Source: an uncultured Prevotellaceae bacterium (GTDB lineage: Bacteria; Bacteroidota; Bacteroidia; Bacteroidales; Muribaculaceae). Taken from it: DNA of 11,402 bases. The notes beneath the pieces are model-generated. The model was not told the DNA's origin. It made no database searches and saw only the letters and a list, made by a program, of their open reading frames with translations. Positions 1 through 7,382 of this stretch are shown here, in pieces. Within the stretch, counting starts at the first letter, position 1; each line of letters starts with the position of its first letter. The DNA lies in assembly GCA_945645715.1 (NCBI GenBank), contig CALZFJ010000030.1:1-11402 (forward strand). Reading direction: 5' to 3'. The position numbers and the translations under genes are program-made.

Positions 1-831
1 GTCGGCATTCATATCATTGAGGTTCTCTATGAGAGCACCGTGTCCGGCAGGACGGAACAGGAGTTTGCCATTTTCGCGATAAGGTACGTTGTCCATTGTG
101 ACGGCTACAGTATCGGTCGAAGCTTTCTGCTCTGAGAGCGAAACTGAGTATTTTACACCCCACTTTTCCTCCATCTCGGGTACTTTCTCACCGATAAGAG
201 CCTCAAATGCGCTGCGGTGCTCAGGTGATACGGTAAAGTGGATGTTTACTTTCTTGTCCTTGTCGGTAGCATATTGTGCGCCCTCTTCAAGGTGCTCTTC
301 AACAGGTGTGTGAACTTCCTCACCTACCTTGTGGAACTGAAGGAGTCCCTTTGGCATTGCTCCATAGTTCATACCCTCACCGGTGATTAGGCATTTCACT
401 ACTTCTACCGGCTTGCCATCGGCAACAAGTGCTTTCACGCCCTTGCCATACACCTGGGTGCAGGCTGCATCGAGAGCTTTGAAAAATGCAAAATTCTCTA
501 TCCCGGCAAAGAAAGCTTTCATAAAGTCGGTAGTCGGCTCCTCTATGCCAGCCGATACAAATTCAAAAAGGTTCTTGAACATACGGCTTGCAGCACCCGA
601 TGCAGGCACAAACTTTTCCACAGTTCCGCCATCGGTGAGGAATTTGTCCCAAGCCTGCTGGCAGCTCTGCTCTTCTTCTCCATCAAGGCGCATAATGCCG
701 TTGCCCACTGTTGCTACAGCTTTGATTTTCAGATAGGGGAAACCGGTCTTGAATCGGTTAAGTTGCTCTTCAAAAGTCTCTTCAGAAATCCCTTTTGATG
801 CAATCTCCTTAAGATCTTCAGGTGTTAACAT
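1..831 (-). CDS. DUF4301 family protein, N-terminal 277 residues (3' end outside window)
   Basis: The minus-strand frame is open from ATG at 831 to the window edge, giving 277 codons with no stop. The protein starts MLTPEDLKEIASKGIS. It carries a glycine/alanine-rich motif FVPASGAASRMFK at residues 74-86 and RPAGHGALIENLN at residues 260-272, which I recognise as hallmarks of DUF4301, a Bacteroidetes family of roughly 500 residues. About half the protein is therefore missing. The first motif resembles the nucleotide-binding loop of sugar-nucleotide pyrophosphorylases (PAxGxGTR), so a nucleotidyltransferase-like fold is possible, but that is inference and no function is established. There is no signal peptide or membrane helix, so it is probably cytoplasmic. 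A Bacteroidetes promoter lies about 55 bp upstream of the start, and the gene diverges from the small membrane protein at 1062. The family call is fairly sure; the function is unknown. Confidence 0.8.
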   Translation of the reverse strand, partial: MLTPEDLKEIASKGISEETFEEQLNRFKTGFPYLKIKAVATVGNGIMRLDGEEEQSCQQAWDKFLTDGGTVEKFVPASGAASRMFKNLFEFVSAGIEEPTTDFMKAFFAGIENFAFFKALDAACTQVYGKGVKALVADGKPVEVVKCLITGEGMNYGAMPKGLLQFHKVGEEVHTPVEEHLEEGAQYATDKDKKVNIHFTVSPEHRSAFEALIGEKVPEMEEKWGVKYSVSLSEQKASTDTVAVTMDNVPYRENGKLLFRPAGHGALIENLNDMNAD

Positions 832-888
832 AATGATTTTTGAAATATTAAAAGATTATTAGTAATGACTTTCAAAATTTTGGGTTTT

Positions 889-920
889 CAAATTTACTCC
901 TTTCTCATCAGAAAACCAAA
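889..920 (-). promoter_or_regulatory. Bacteroidetes-type promoter of the DUF4301 gene
   Basis: On the minus strand a TAAATTTG box (889-896) matches the Bacteroidetes -7 consensus TAnnTTTG. A TTTG box (917-920) lies exactly 20 bp upstream, within the usual -33 spacing. Transcription would start near 884, giving a leader of about 53 nt before the ATG at 831. This is the best two-box promoter in the window. Confidence 0.65.
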
Positions 921-1023
921 TTTTCTACCCTCTAAAATCATAACATTTCAGTGACTTGGATTTTATTCGGTGTAAATATGGTTTATGTCCTTTTTTTACA
1001 ACACTCATTCTCACGAAATTACT

Positions 1024-1031
1024 TACTTTTG
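1024..1031 (+). promoter_or_regulatory. -7 promoter box of the small membrane protein gene
   Basis: TACTTTTG on the plus strand matches the Bacteroidetes -7 element TAnnTTTG. No clean TTTG -33 box lies 17-23 bp upstream; the nearest is the T-run ending at 997. A start near 1036 would leave a leader of about 26 nt before the ATG at 1062. The box lies downstream of the possible ATG at 951 and so argues against that start. Confidence 0.5.
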
Positions 1032-1061
1032 CACAAAATTAATAATAAAAATCCTATTGAT

Positions 1062-1286
1062 ATGATAACTGAAAATGAATACAAAGTGGCGCGTCGAATA
1101 GTAGCAGTAAGCTGGGCTATGCTTGTTCTTGCCATTGGGCTTCTCGTGTGGGTATTGGTTGATTACTTTACGGGCGATGCAAAGGCTCACAATTTTGCTT
1201 CAGTAATAATCAATATTGCCCTATTCACCACTCTCATTGTGCACAACCGCAAGAAAATTAAGCAATACAAATCGGAGAACCAATAG
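1062..1286 (+). CDS. Small two-helix inner membrane protein of unknown function
   Basis: This is a 74-residue protein that I do not recognise by name. It begins MITENEYKVARRIV, followed by a hydrophobic helix at about residues 15-32 (VSWAMLVLAIGLLVWVLV). A short polar loop (DYFTGDAKAHN) and a second helix at about 43-58 (FASVIINIALFTTLIV) come next, then a basic tail HNRKKIKQYKSENQ. The charged ends put both termini in the cytoplasm by the positive-inside rule. The same frame is open upstream to an ATG at 951, but that stretch reads like untranslated AT-rich DNA and contains the TACTTTTG promoter box, so 1062 is preferred. It is the only plus-strand gene here, diverging from DUF4301 and converging on GH97. 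A role cannot be inferred from the neighbours. Confidence 0.72.
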   Translation: MITENEYKVARRIVAVSWAMLVLAIGLLVWVLVDYFTGDAKAHNFASVIINIALFTTLIVHNRKKIKQYKSENQ

Positions 1287-1310
1287 GCATGATGATGCCA
1301 CAAAACGAGT

Positions 1311-1344
1311 GTCGGTGCAACACTGGCTATTGTGCTGCACCGAC
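1311..1344. terminator. Hairpin between convergent genes, probable bidirectional terminator
   Basis: GTCGGTGCA (1311-1319) pairs perfectly with TGCACCGAC (1336-1344). After one A/C mismatch, CAC and GTG add three more pairs around an 8-nt loop. The hairpin sits 25 bp after the stop of the plus-strand gene and 37 bp after the stop of the minus-strand GH97 gene, where a shared terminator is expected. The T-tracts on both sides are weak, which lowers confidence in intrinsic termination. Confidence 0.55.
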
Positions 1345-1381
1345 TGATTGGTTGTATTTTGGTGAATGAATTGATTGTCTG

Positions 1382-3406
1382 TTAGTTGCGTGGTGTTAGC
1401 TTGATTGCTGCACCTCCACCTTTCACTAATGTCAGTGGCAGAGTGTCGCCACGTTTCACTATTTGCTTGATTACCTGATAGTGGCGAGGCGAATCCTCTG
1501 AATCGGCGCTATCGGCAATAATCTCCACATCGTAGGTAGTGCCACGAGTGAGGAAGTCAAGTTTCACGTTGTAGCTGCGGGCCTCGTCGGCAGTGAGTGC
1601 ACCGATATACCATTCTGCTCCATGACGCTTGGCTATGAGAATGTGTTCACTCACTTTTCCGTCGAGCGGGAGTGCTTCATTCCATGTTACGGGCACTTGA
1701 GTTACTAAGCGCTCTAAGTCGGGATACTTGTCGTATTCAGTGGGAGCATCACACAATGAAGCAATGCCTTGGTCGAGAACTACAAACAGTGCCATTTCAT
1801 GTGCGATTGTACCTTGCGACATCGGTGGAGTATCGGGAATATCCTGTGGCTTGAAGTTGGCTTTGTTTGCCTGGCGTAGTGAACCCGGTGTGAAGTCGGT
1901 AGGACCTACGAGCAGACGGATATACGGGAATGTGCAGTGGTGACGTGGTGAAATGGTGTGATCCCAGAAGTTGCACTCCTGACCGCGGTTTGCTTCATAG
2001 CCCAATATGTTGGGGAATGTTCGGTTCAATCCCGATGGAACAGGGCAGCCATGGTAGATGATAAGCATCTTCTCGTCGGCAAGGCGGCGTGCGAGCTGAC
2101 GCTGCCAGCGCATAGCTTCCTGGTCGTTGCGCTCGAAGAAATCGATTTTTGCACCTGTAACACCATACGACTTCATTTTCTTTACCCAGTCGTAGGGCGC
2201 TTCAAGTGGATTGCTTGCCCATGTCCAAACAAAAATGCCAACGCCCTTCTTTGCGGCATATTCGCAGAGTTCGGCAATATATCTCTCCGACCATCCTGCA
2301 TCGAGAGTCATATAGGGCACGCCATTCTTCGCAGCCCAATCAATGTAGTATTTGTAGAGTTCAAACGACAGGTTTTTGAAGCCTACAGGGAAATCTACCC
2401 CTTCGAGCATAGCCTTGTGCCACCACTCCCATGCGCTGATACCGGGCTTAATCCACGAAGTATCTTCGATTTCGCATGGGTCGGCAAGCAGATACACAAG
2501 CTGATTAGTAAGTAGATCGGTATCGCGGTCAGATGCTATTACCACACGCCAAGGCAACAGTCGCTTGCCATCGATTTTAGCGATGAAATTCTCGCGAGTT
2601 TCCACCAAGTGCATCGAGTAGTGACGGTTTTCAAGATTTGGGTCACCATCGAGCACACTCTTAGGATAGCCGGCCCAGTGACCGCGAATCTTCTCGCCAC
2701 CACCGGGCTGAAGATAGAGCCCCGGATAGTCATAAACATTCGCCTCGGTCACAGCTACGCGAGTGCGGCCATCAGGTAGCGTAAACAGCGCCGGACTTGT
2801 GCTGATTGCAGTGTCGGGAATGGCAGCGATACTCTCATATTCCACATAGGCACGCTCAAAATTGCGATATGCTTGATTGATGATATGTGACTGCTTTTTC
2901 AGGTCTTTTTCTTCCCAGCTTTTCATTTCGCACATCGGGAAGTGCACTTTAACAGGCTGTTTGCCGAAATCAGCCTCTAGAAGCTCATTGGCAACAGTGA
3001 TTTTGCGGTCATAATTGAGCGACCATTGGAAAGCCACTCCCTCGTTGTAGGCACGCAGTGTGAGCGCGTAATCACCGTTGTCATAGGTAATAGTAAGCTG
3101 GTTGTAGTTGTCGGCAAGTGTCTCGGTTTTGCCTACTACAACATCAACGGTTCCTTTGTGTGATAATTTGGTAGTAGATGCAACCGTTCCATTACCGATT
3201 TGATGCCCATCAGCTTCAAGAATGCCGATAGTTGAGTGGTTGATAATGGTCTGCCCCTTATAGTCAACTGAGTAAGTTGTAGGACCTTCGCCAGCCTTTA
3301 CCGTGAGCTGGTAAGCCTTGTCGGGCGATTTCACACTGTAGGTTTTGGCTGCCGACTGCACGAATGGTATCAATAAAGCCGGCAACATGATAAATAATCT
3401 TTTCAT
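1382..3406 (-). CDS. Secreted GH97 glycoside hydrolase, retaining alpha-galactosidase type
   Basis: This 674-residue protein matches the usual GH97 length. A Sec signal peptide covers residues 1 to about 20 (MKRLFIMLPALLIPFVQSAA), so it acts in the periplasm or at the outer membrane. The N-terminal beta-sandwich (about 22-310) is followed by the (beta/alpha)8 barrel starting GISAWEWWH (322-330) and a C-terminal beta domain (about 580-674). The family splits by mechanism: inverting SusB-type alpha-glucosidases use glutamates as general base, while retaining members have an aspartate nucleophile in a KIDFF-like motif. Here GAKIDFFERNDQ supplies D422, and GYEANRGQE supplies E471 as the likely acid/base, so retaining alpha-galactosidase-like chemistry is predicted; the sugar specificity is inference. 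No SusC/SusD or other glycosidase gene flanks it. ATG 3406 directly precedes the signal peptide, which supports that start. Confidence 0.93.
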   Translation of the reverse strand: MKRLFIMLPALLIPFVQSAAKTYSVKSPDKAYQLTVKAGEGPTTYSVDYKGQTIINHSTIGILEADGHQIGNGTVASTTKLSHKGTVDVVVGKTETLADNYNQLTITYDNGDYALTLRAYNEGVAFQWSLNYDRKITVANELLEADFGKQPVKVHFPMCEMKSWEEKDLKKQSHIINQAYRNFERAYVEYESIAAIPDTAISTSPALFTLPDGRTRVAVTEANVYDYPGLYLQPGGGEKIRGHWAGYPKSVLDGDPNLENRHYSMHLVETRENFIAKIDGKRLLPWRVVIASDRDTDLLTNQLVYLLADPCEIEDTSWIKPGISAWEWWHKAMLEGVDFPVGFKNLSFELYKYYIDWAAKNGVPYMTLDAGWSERYIAELCEYAAKKGVGIFVWTWASNPLEAPYDWVKKMKSYGVTGAKIDFFERNDQEAMRWQRQLARRLADEKMLIIYHGCPVPSGLNRTFPNILGYEANRGQECNFWDHTISPRHHCTFPYIRLLVGPTDFTPGSLRQANKANFKPQDIPDTPPMSQGTIAHEMALFVVLDQGIASLCDAPTEYDKYPDLERLVTQVPVTWNEALPLDGKVSEHILIAKRHGAEWYIGALTADEARSYNVKLDFLTRGTTYDVEIIADSADSEDSPRHYQVIKQIVKRGDTLPLTLVKGGGAAIKLTPRN

Positions 3407-3446
3407 GAGAAATGCTTTAAATTTTGGTATGGTAATTATTACGTCA

Positions 3447-3454
3447 CAAAATTA
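3447..3454 (-). promoter_or_regulatory. Candidate -7 promoter box of the GH97 gene
   Basis: TAATTTTG on the minus strand fits TAnnTTTG and lies about 41 bp upstream of the GH97 start. No TTTG -33 box is visible at the right spacing. A small palindrome GTAATTATTAC (3432-3442) lies just downstream, near the expected transcription start. A second TAATTTTG occurs at 3503-3510. The 113-bp gap from the upstream gene fits separate transcription. Confidence 0.35.
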
Positions 3455-3519
3455 GCATAAACCCACGATACATATAATGGATTTTTCGGGTATTAAGATG
3501 GACAAAATTATGATTTTGG

Positions 3520-4044
3520 TCATTCCGTGAGAATGGCGTTGGCTAAAGCGGCTGTGAGTGTGCAGTTGCGGCTTAGCTCAAGCTCTGCAATGTGCCGGAG
3601 TCTTGCCGGGTCGGCGATGCTGCCCAGGGCATCGAGATTTGCTGCAAGTCGCAGTGCGGTGTAGCGGCATAAGTCGCTTTCAGCGTTAGAAAATTCTTGG
3701 CAGAGTTGCCATGCATAGTCGAGATATCTCAGAAGGCGATGGCACAAGATATCGGCTACCTCCACACATTCCACGCTTTCAATCCACTCACGTGCTGTGG
3801 AAATTTGAAACTGCTCGCGAGGATAGAGCATAGGAGCAATCAGGCGGCTTTCACGGGTGGTGTCGTTAGCCCAAAGCTGCTCTGAAAGCGCCTTGTCGAT
3901 ACCAGCCATTCGGGCAATGTCCACTATCTGTGGCAAGTTTAATCCAAAAATCACTTTGTGGCAGTCACCTACTTCGCGCAGACGGTCGGCAAGCATTCCA
4001 TTGCGGTAGGTGAAAAACTGCTGCTTAATATCTTTCAGTTCCAT
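3520..4044 (-). CDS. Short AlkD-like HEAT-repeat protein (DNA alkylation repair related)
   Basis: This 174-residue, mostly helical protein has no signal peptide. FGLNLPQIVDIAR (33-45), LWANDTTRESRLIAPML (57-73) and the following helices resemble the HEAT-like repeats of AlkD-type DNA glycosylases, which remove alkylated bases; the LW-x-S/N-x(3)-E-x-R-L-x-A pattern is the clearest link. By eye, VEVAD at 94-98 aligns with WDLVD in Bacillus cereus AlkD: the catalytic Asp is kept (D98), but the Trp that helps grip DNA is Val94. The protein is also shorter than the roughly 220-240 residues of true AlkD, so glycosylase activity is uncertain. Related short proteins are common in Bacteroidales and often carry the label DNA alkylation repair. 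It lies between the operon's terminator hairpin and GH97, so it probably has its own transcript, though I see no clear promoter box. The fold is fairly likely; the function is tentative. Confidence 0.7.
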   Translation of the reverse strand: MELKDIKQQFFTYRNGMLADRLREVGDCHKVIFGLNLPQIVDIARMAGIDKALSEQLWANDTTRESRLIAPMLYPREQFQISTAREWIESVECVEVADILCHRLLRYLDYAWQLCQEFSNAESDLCRYTALRLAANLDALGSIADPARLRHIAELELSRNCTLTAALANAILTE

Positions 4045-4073
4045 ATAGGTATTTCTCTAATTGTAAGATAATA

Positions 4074-4104
4074 TATAAGGACGCACTTTGCGTGCGTCCC
4101 TATA
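4074..4104 (-). terminator. Strong stem-loop after the dxr-rseP-rlmI-peptidase run
   Basis: GGACGCAC (4079-4086) pairs perfectly with GTGCGTCC (4092-4099) around a 5-nt loop. Beyond one A/C mismatch, TATA pairs with TATA for four more pairs. It lies 24 bp after the stop of the peptidase gene and 30 bp before the next start. No long U-tract follows on the minus strand, only a moderately U-rich stretch. It probably ends transcription of the operon, or protects its 3' end. Confidence 0.65.
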
Positions 4105-4127
4105 ACAATAATGTTTCTAAAATGCAG

Positions 4128-6152
4128 TTATTTAGTCAAGGGTGAATAGTCCTTTGAGTAGCGAAGCATTTGATCCACATAGCCCTCGGTGTAGTCAATC
4201 TTCACGTCAGTGATGTTTCCGGCATTGTCGGTGACGGCAGTGTAAACCGGATTAACGAAGCCCTTGTAGGGAGCGATGTTGAGTCTTGCATAACGTGCCA
4301 TTACTTCCATATGAAGGCTACGGTCAAATTTCACGCCATATCTTTCCACCATTTTCTTCCCGGCAGCATAGTCACCGGTTGATTTGATTCGTTGTACCTC
4401 GGCAAGAAGGTGGCCAAAGAGAACGCGCAACTTCTCATAGTCGTTGATGCGCAGATATGTCTTTCCGTCGCGTTTCACAAATTCAATAACCTTGTCGGTC
4501 TTACCCATCTCATACGCCCACTGTGTGATGATGTGACGGTTGCGCATATGTGCCTCTTCGATATCTTTTCCTGGCTCAATTCGTGTGAGCTGTGTCATCA
4601 AACCGTTCATCACATATTTATAGTATTCAGCCTTGTAAGCTTCGGCATTAGGGAGGATTCCGAGTTCTACGAGTTTCGGATCGGCAAGATAATAGAGCGC
4701 AAAGAGGTCGGCACGAGTCTCCTCAAGGGTTGAGCCGTGTTCCTTTAGCGCATCGGGATCTACACCTGAGAGCAGTTTGCCCGAACCGTGGCCAAGGCAC
4801 TCGTGTAGGTCGGTGTGTAAGTTATCGGCAAGCGAGCCATATTGCTTCATAAGATTGCGTTCAACGTCGGAATACACAAACTCCTCATTGAATCCGTTAC
4901 CCTGGGCTGCCTTATCGTAGGCATCGGTGATATTTTCAAGTGTTACCGACTTCGATCCGTGGGCGGCACGAATCCAGTTTGCATTTGGCAAGTTGATGCC
5001 GATTGGCGTTGCGGGATAGCTGTCACCGGCAAGGATAGCAGCCGTAATCACTTTGGCAGATACGCCTTTCACTTTCTTCTTCTTGAAAACATCTTCAATC
5101 GGCGAATTGTCCTCAAACCACTGTGCATTCTCGCTGATTATTTGGGTGCGTACTGATGATTGCTTGTTCTTGAAGTTTACAATACTCTCCCAAGCTCCGG
5201 TCATTCCGAGTGGGTCGCCATAGGATTCAATGAATCCGTTAATGAAGTCGATGTCGCACTTTGTTTCTTTAGCCCAAAGGATTGAGTATTCGTCGAAGGT
5301 CTTGAGGTCGCCTGTGACATAAAAATCTATAAGCTTCTGTATATAAGCTTTCATATCATCGTTTTCGGCTACGCTTAGTGCTTTGTTGAGCCATTGGCAG
5401 ATGTTTTCAATGGCAGGTGAGTAGAGACCGTCAATCTTATACACTTGTTCGGCAATAACGCCATTTTCTTTGATGAGGCGAGAATTCAGTCCGTAGGAAA
5501 TAGGTGTAGGGTCATTGGGGTCTTTAAGACCTGCGTAATAATCTTCCACCTCTTTCTGCGTAACTCCCTCATAGAGGTTGCAGGCAGATGTGAGAATCAA
5601 ATCCACTCCATCGGCTTGATTCACGCGCTTAGCCATCACGGTTGGGTCGAAAATAACGGGCGAAATCTCGGCGATGAAGTCGTTTACGCTCTGCTTTTTT
5701 GCGAGTGGTAGATGTTTCTTGCCCACTTTCTTCACTTGCTGCGCAAAAAATTCCTTGCTAAACTCAGGCACAAACTTGTCCATTGAATAATGGTGATGAA
5801 TACCATTGGCAAACCACACTTGTTTCAGGTATTTCTCCAAGCCCTTGAAGTCCTTTGAGTTTTTGTCTCCCTTGTAACGGGTGTAGATTTCTTCAAGAGT
5901 GGTGCGGATTGCAAGATTGTATTTACCGTTCTGGTCAAACAGAATGTCGCGACCCTGGAGTGCAGCCTCGGTGAGGTAATACACAAGCTTCTTCTGCTGA
6001 AGTGAAAGCGACTCAAATCCGGGTACCTGATAGCGGAGCACTTCAATATCGGCGAAGCGATCTACGTTGTAGTTGAAATTATTCTGTGCTGATGCCATAA
6101 AACTTGAAGTAGCCAGAGCAAAAGCAGTGGCTGAAATAATAAATTTGTTCAT
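4128..6152 (-). CDS. Exported M49 family metallopeptidase, dipeptidyl peptidase III-like
   Basis: This 674-residue zinc peptidase is about the size of Bacteroides DPP III (near 675). Family M49 enzymes cut dipeptides from the N-termini of short peptides. The zinc motif HECLGH is at 450-455 (ligands H450 and H455, catalytic E451). The second motif EETRAD at 477-482 supplies the third ligand E478. The 22-residue gap between motifs matches the bacterial subgroup, not the longer gap of the eukaryotic enzymes. EETRAD differs from the classical EECRAE in its Cys and last Glu. The N-terminus (MNKFIISATAFALATSSFMASAQ) is a Sec signal peptide with likely cleavage after ASA at residue 22, so the enzyme is periplasmic. 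There is no lipobox Cys. It is the last gene of the probable operon, 30 bp after rlmI and just before a strong hairpin. Confidence 0.92.
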   Translation of the reverse strand: MNKFIISATAFALATSSFMASAQNNFNYNVDRFADIEVLRYQVPGFESLSLQQKKLVYYLTEAALQGRDILFDQNGKYNLAIRTTLEEIYTRYKGDKNSKDFKGLEKYLKQVWFANGIHHHYSMDKFVPEFSKEFFAQQVKKVGKKHLPLAKKQSVNDFIAEISPVIFDPTVMAKRVNQADGVDLILTSACNLYEGVTQKEVEDYYAGLKDPNDPTPISYGLNSRLIKENGVIAEQVYKIDGLYSPAIENICQWLNKALSVAENDDMKAYIQKLIDFYVTGDLKTFDEYSILWAKETKCDIDFINGFIESYGDPLGMTGAWESIVNFKNKQSSVRTQIISENAQWFEDNSPIEDVFKKKKVKGVSAKVITAAILAGDSYPATPIGINLPNANWIRAAHGSKSVTLENITDAYDKAAQGNGFNEEFVYSDVERNLMKQYGSLADNLHTDLHECLGHGSGKLLSGVDPDALKEHGSTLEETRADLFALYYLADPKLVELGILPNAEAYKAEYYKYVMNGLMTQLTRIEPGKDIEEAHMRNRHIITQWAYEMGKTDKVIEFVKRDGKTYLRINDYEKLRVLFGHLLAEVQRIKSTGDYAAGKKMVERYGVKFDRSLHMEVMARYARLNIAPYKGFVNPVYTAVTDNAGNITDVKIDYTEGYVDQMLRYSKDYSPLTK

Positions 6153-6182
6153 TTTTCGGAGTTATATAGTCATATTGAGTGT

Positions 6183-7367
6183 TTATTCTACGTAGAGGAC
6201 CAGCCCTTTGAGATATTCTCCCTCGGGGTGGTAGATGTTGATTGGGTGATCGGCAGGTTGTGTGAGCTGATGCAGTATGCGCACTTTGCGGCGCGACTGC
6301 GCGGCTGCACTGAATACTGCCAAGCGGAATTGCTCTTTCGATACTGCCTGTGAGCAAGAGAATGTGAACAGTATTCCTCCCGGTGCTATTTTCTCAAAAG
6401 CTCGAGCATTCAGCTTGCGGTAGCCGATAAGTGCATTTTTCAGTGCACTTTTATGCTTTGCAAATGCAGGAGGGTCGAGAATGATGAGGTCATAGTCGTT
6501 GCTGCCGGTGTGGGCAAGATACTTGAATGCATCTTCGGCAAAAGCCTTGTGGCGAGGGTCATTACCGAAATTCAGCTCTACATTACTATTGGTTAGCTGA
6601 ATGGCTTTTTCCGAGCTATCTACTGAGTGTACAAGCTCTGCTCCACCTCGCATTGCATAGAATGAGAATCCGCCTGTGTAGCAGAACATATTGAGCACTT
6701 TCCTGCCACGGGCAAATCGCTCAAGCAATGCACGGTTTTCGCGCTGATCGACAAAAAATCCCGTTTTTTGCCCTTTGAGCCAATCCACATGGAATTTAAG
6801 CCCATTTTCAGTGGCGATATTGGTGTCGTACTCCCCTACTATATATCCATTCTCAGCGTCGAGCTGTGCCTTATATGGTAATGTGGTTTCTGATTTGTAA
6901 TAGACATTTTTTACAATACCGTCGGGAAGTCTTGTGAGTGCGTTTGCAATTGCCTGGCGTGCAAAGTGCATACCAGGAGAGTGTGCTTGCAACACGGCTG
7001 TTGAGCCATAAAGGTCAATTACAAGTCCGGGCAGGAAATCGCCTTCGCCATGCACAAGGCGGAAAGCATTGTTGTCGTTGCGAAGCAGATTAAGGCTTTT
7101 GCGCACCGAGAATGCTGCAAGCAGGCGGTCGAAATAAAAATTTTCATCAATTTCAGTATCGCCCCAAGCAAGTATTCTCACGGCAATGCTGCCAATCTGG
7201 AAATGTCCGTTGCCTATGTGGCGTCCGTCGTGCGACATTACGCTAACCAAATCGCCCTCATCCACTCCCTCTTCAATGCTGGCGATAGCACCGGAGAACA
7301 CCCATGGGTGAAAGCGGAGCAGCGACTCTTCCTTGCCTCGTCGTAGTGTTATTTTCTTGTATTCCAT
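6183..7367 (-). CDS. rlmI: RlmI-like 23S rRNA (cytosine-C5) methyltransferase
   Basis: This 394-residue cytoplasmic enzyme fits the RlmI/YccW family, which makes 5-methylcytosine in 23S rRNA (C1962 in E. coli). The N-terminal PUA domain (about 1-70) contains the HPWVFSGAI motif typical of the family. A linker with GLVIDLYGS follows, then the SAM-dependent methyltransferase domain (about 190-390). Visible motifs are the SAM loop NMFCYTGGF (226-234), the acidic residue after the second strand (SVDSS, D250), motif IV LDPPAF (297-302) and motif VI TFSCS (335-339), with C338 the likely catalytic nucleophile. GQKTGFFVDQRENR (199-212) is another family signature. It starts at ATG 7367, 15 bp after rseP, so the two are surely cotranscribed. 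The exact target base in this organism is assumed from the family. Confidence 0.92.
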   Translation of the reverse strand: MEYKKITLRRGKEESLLRFHPWVFSGAIASIEEGVDEGDLVSVMSHDGRHIGNGHFQIGSIAVRILAWGDTEIDENFYFDRLLAAFSVRKSLNLLRNDNNAFRLVHGEGDFLPGLVIDLYGSTAVLQAHSPGMHFARQAIANALTRLPDGIVKNVYYKSETTLPYKAQLDAENGYIVGEYDTNIATENGLKFHVDWLKGQKTGFFVDQRENRALLERFARGRKVLNMFCYTGGFSFYAMRGGAELVHSVDSSEKAIQLTNSNVELNFGNDPRHKAFAEDAFKYLAHTGSNDYDLIILDPPAFAKHKSALKNALIGYRKLNARAFEKIAPGGILFTFSCSQAVSKEQFRLAVFSAAAQSRRKVRILHQLTQPADHPINIYHPEGEYLKGLVLYVE

Positions 7368-7382
7368 AAGTAAACCTATTGT

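Noticed and set aside
383..736. Plus-strand open frame antisense to the DUF4301 gene
   Set aside because: The minus-strand frame carries clear family motifs and a two-box promoter; the plus frame has neither.
1286..1299. Small hairpin GGCAT-gatg-ATGCC at the stop of the small membrane protein gene
   Set aside because: Only five pairs and no T-tract; the larger hairpin at 1311-1344 explains termination better.
1958..2515. Plus-strand open frame of 185 codons inside the GH97 gene
   Set aside because: It is antisense to a conserved GH97 catalytic domain, and its translation shows no domain or signal; a shadow frame.
1382..6152. Polysaccharide utilisation locus suggested by GH97
   Set aside because: No SusC, SusD, regulator, sulfatase or second glycosidase is present; the neighbours are unrelated housekeeping genes.
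6079..6357. Minus-strand frame overlapping the rlmI end and the peptidase start
   Set aside because: It overlaps two strongly supported genes in another frame and its low-quality translation resembles no protein.
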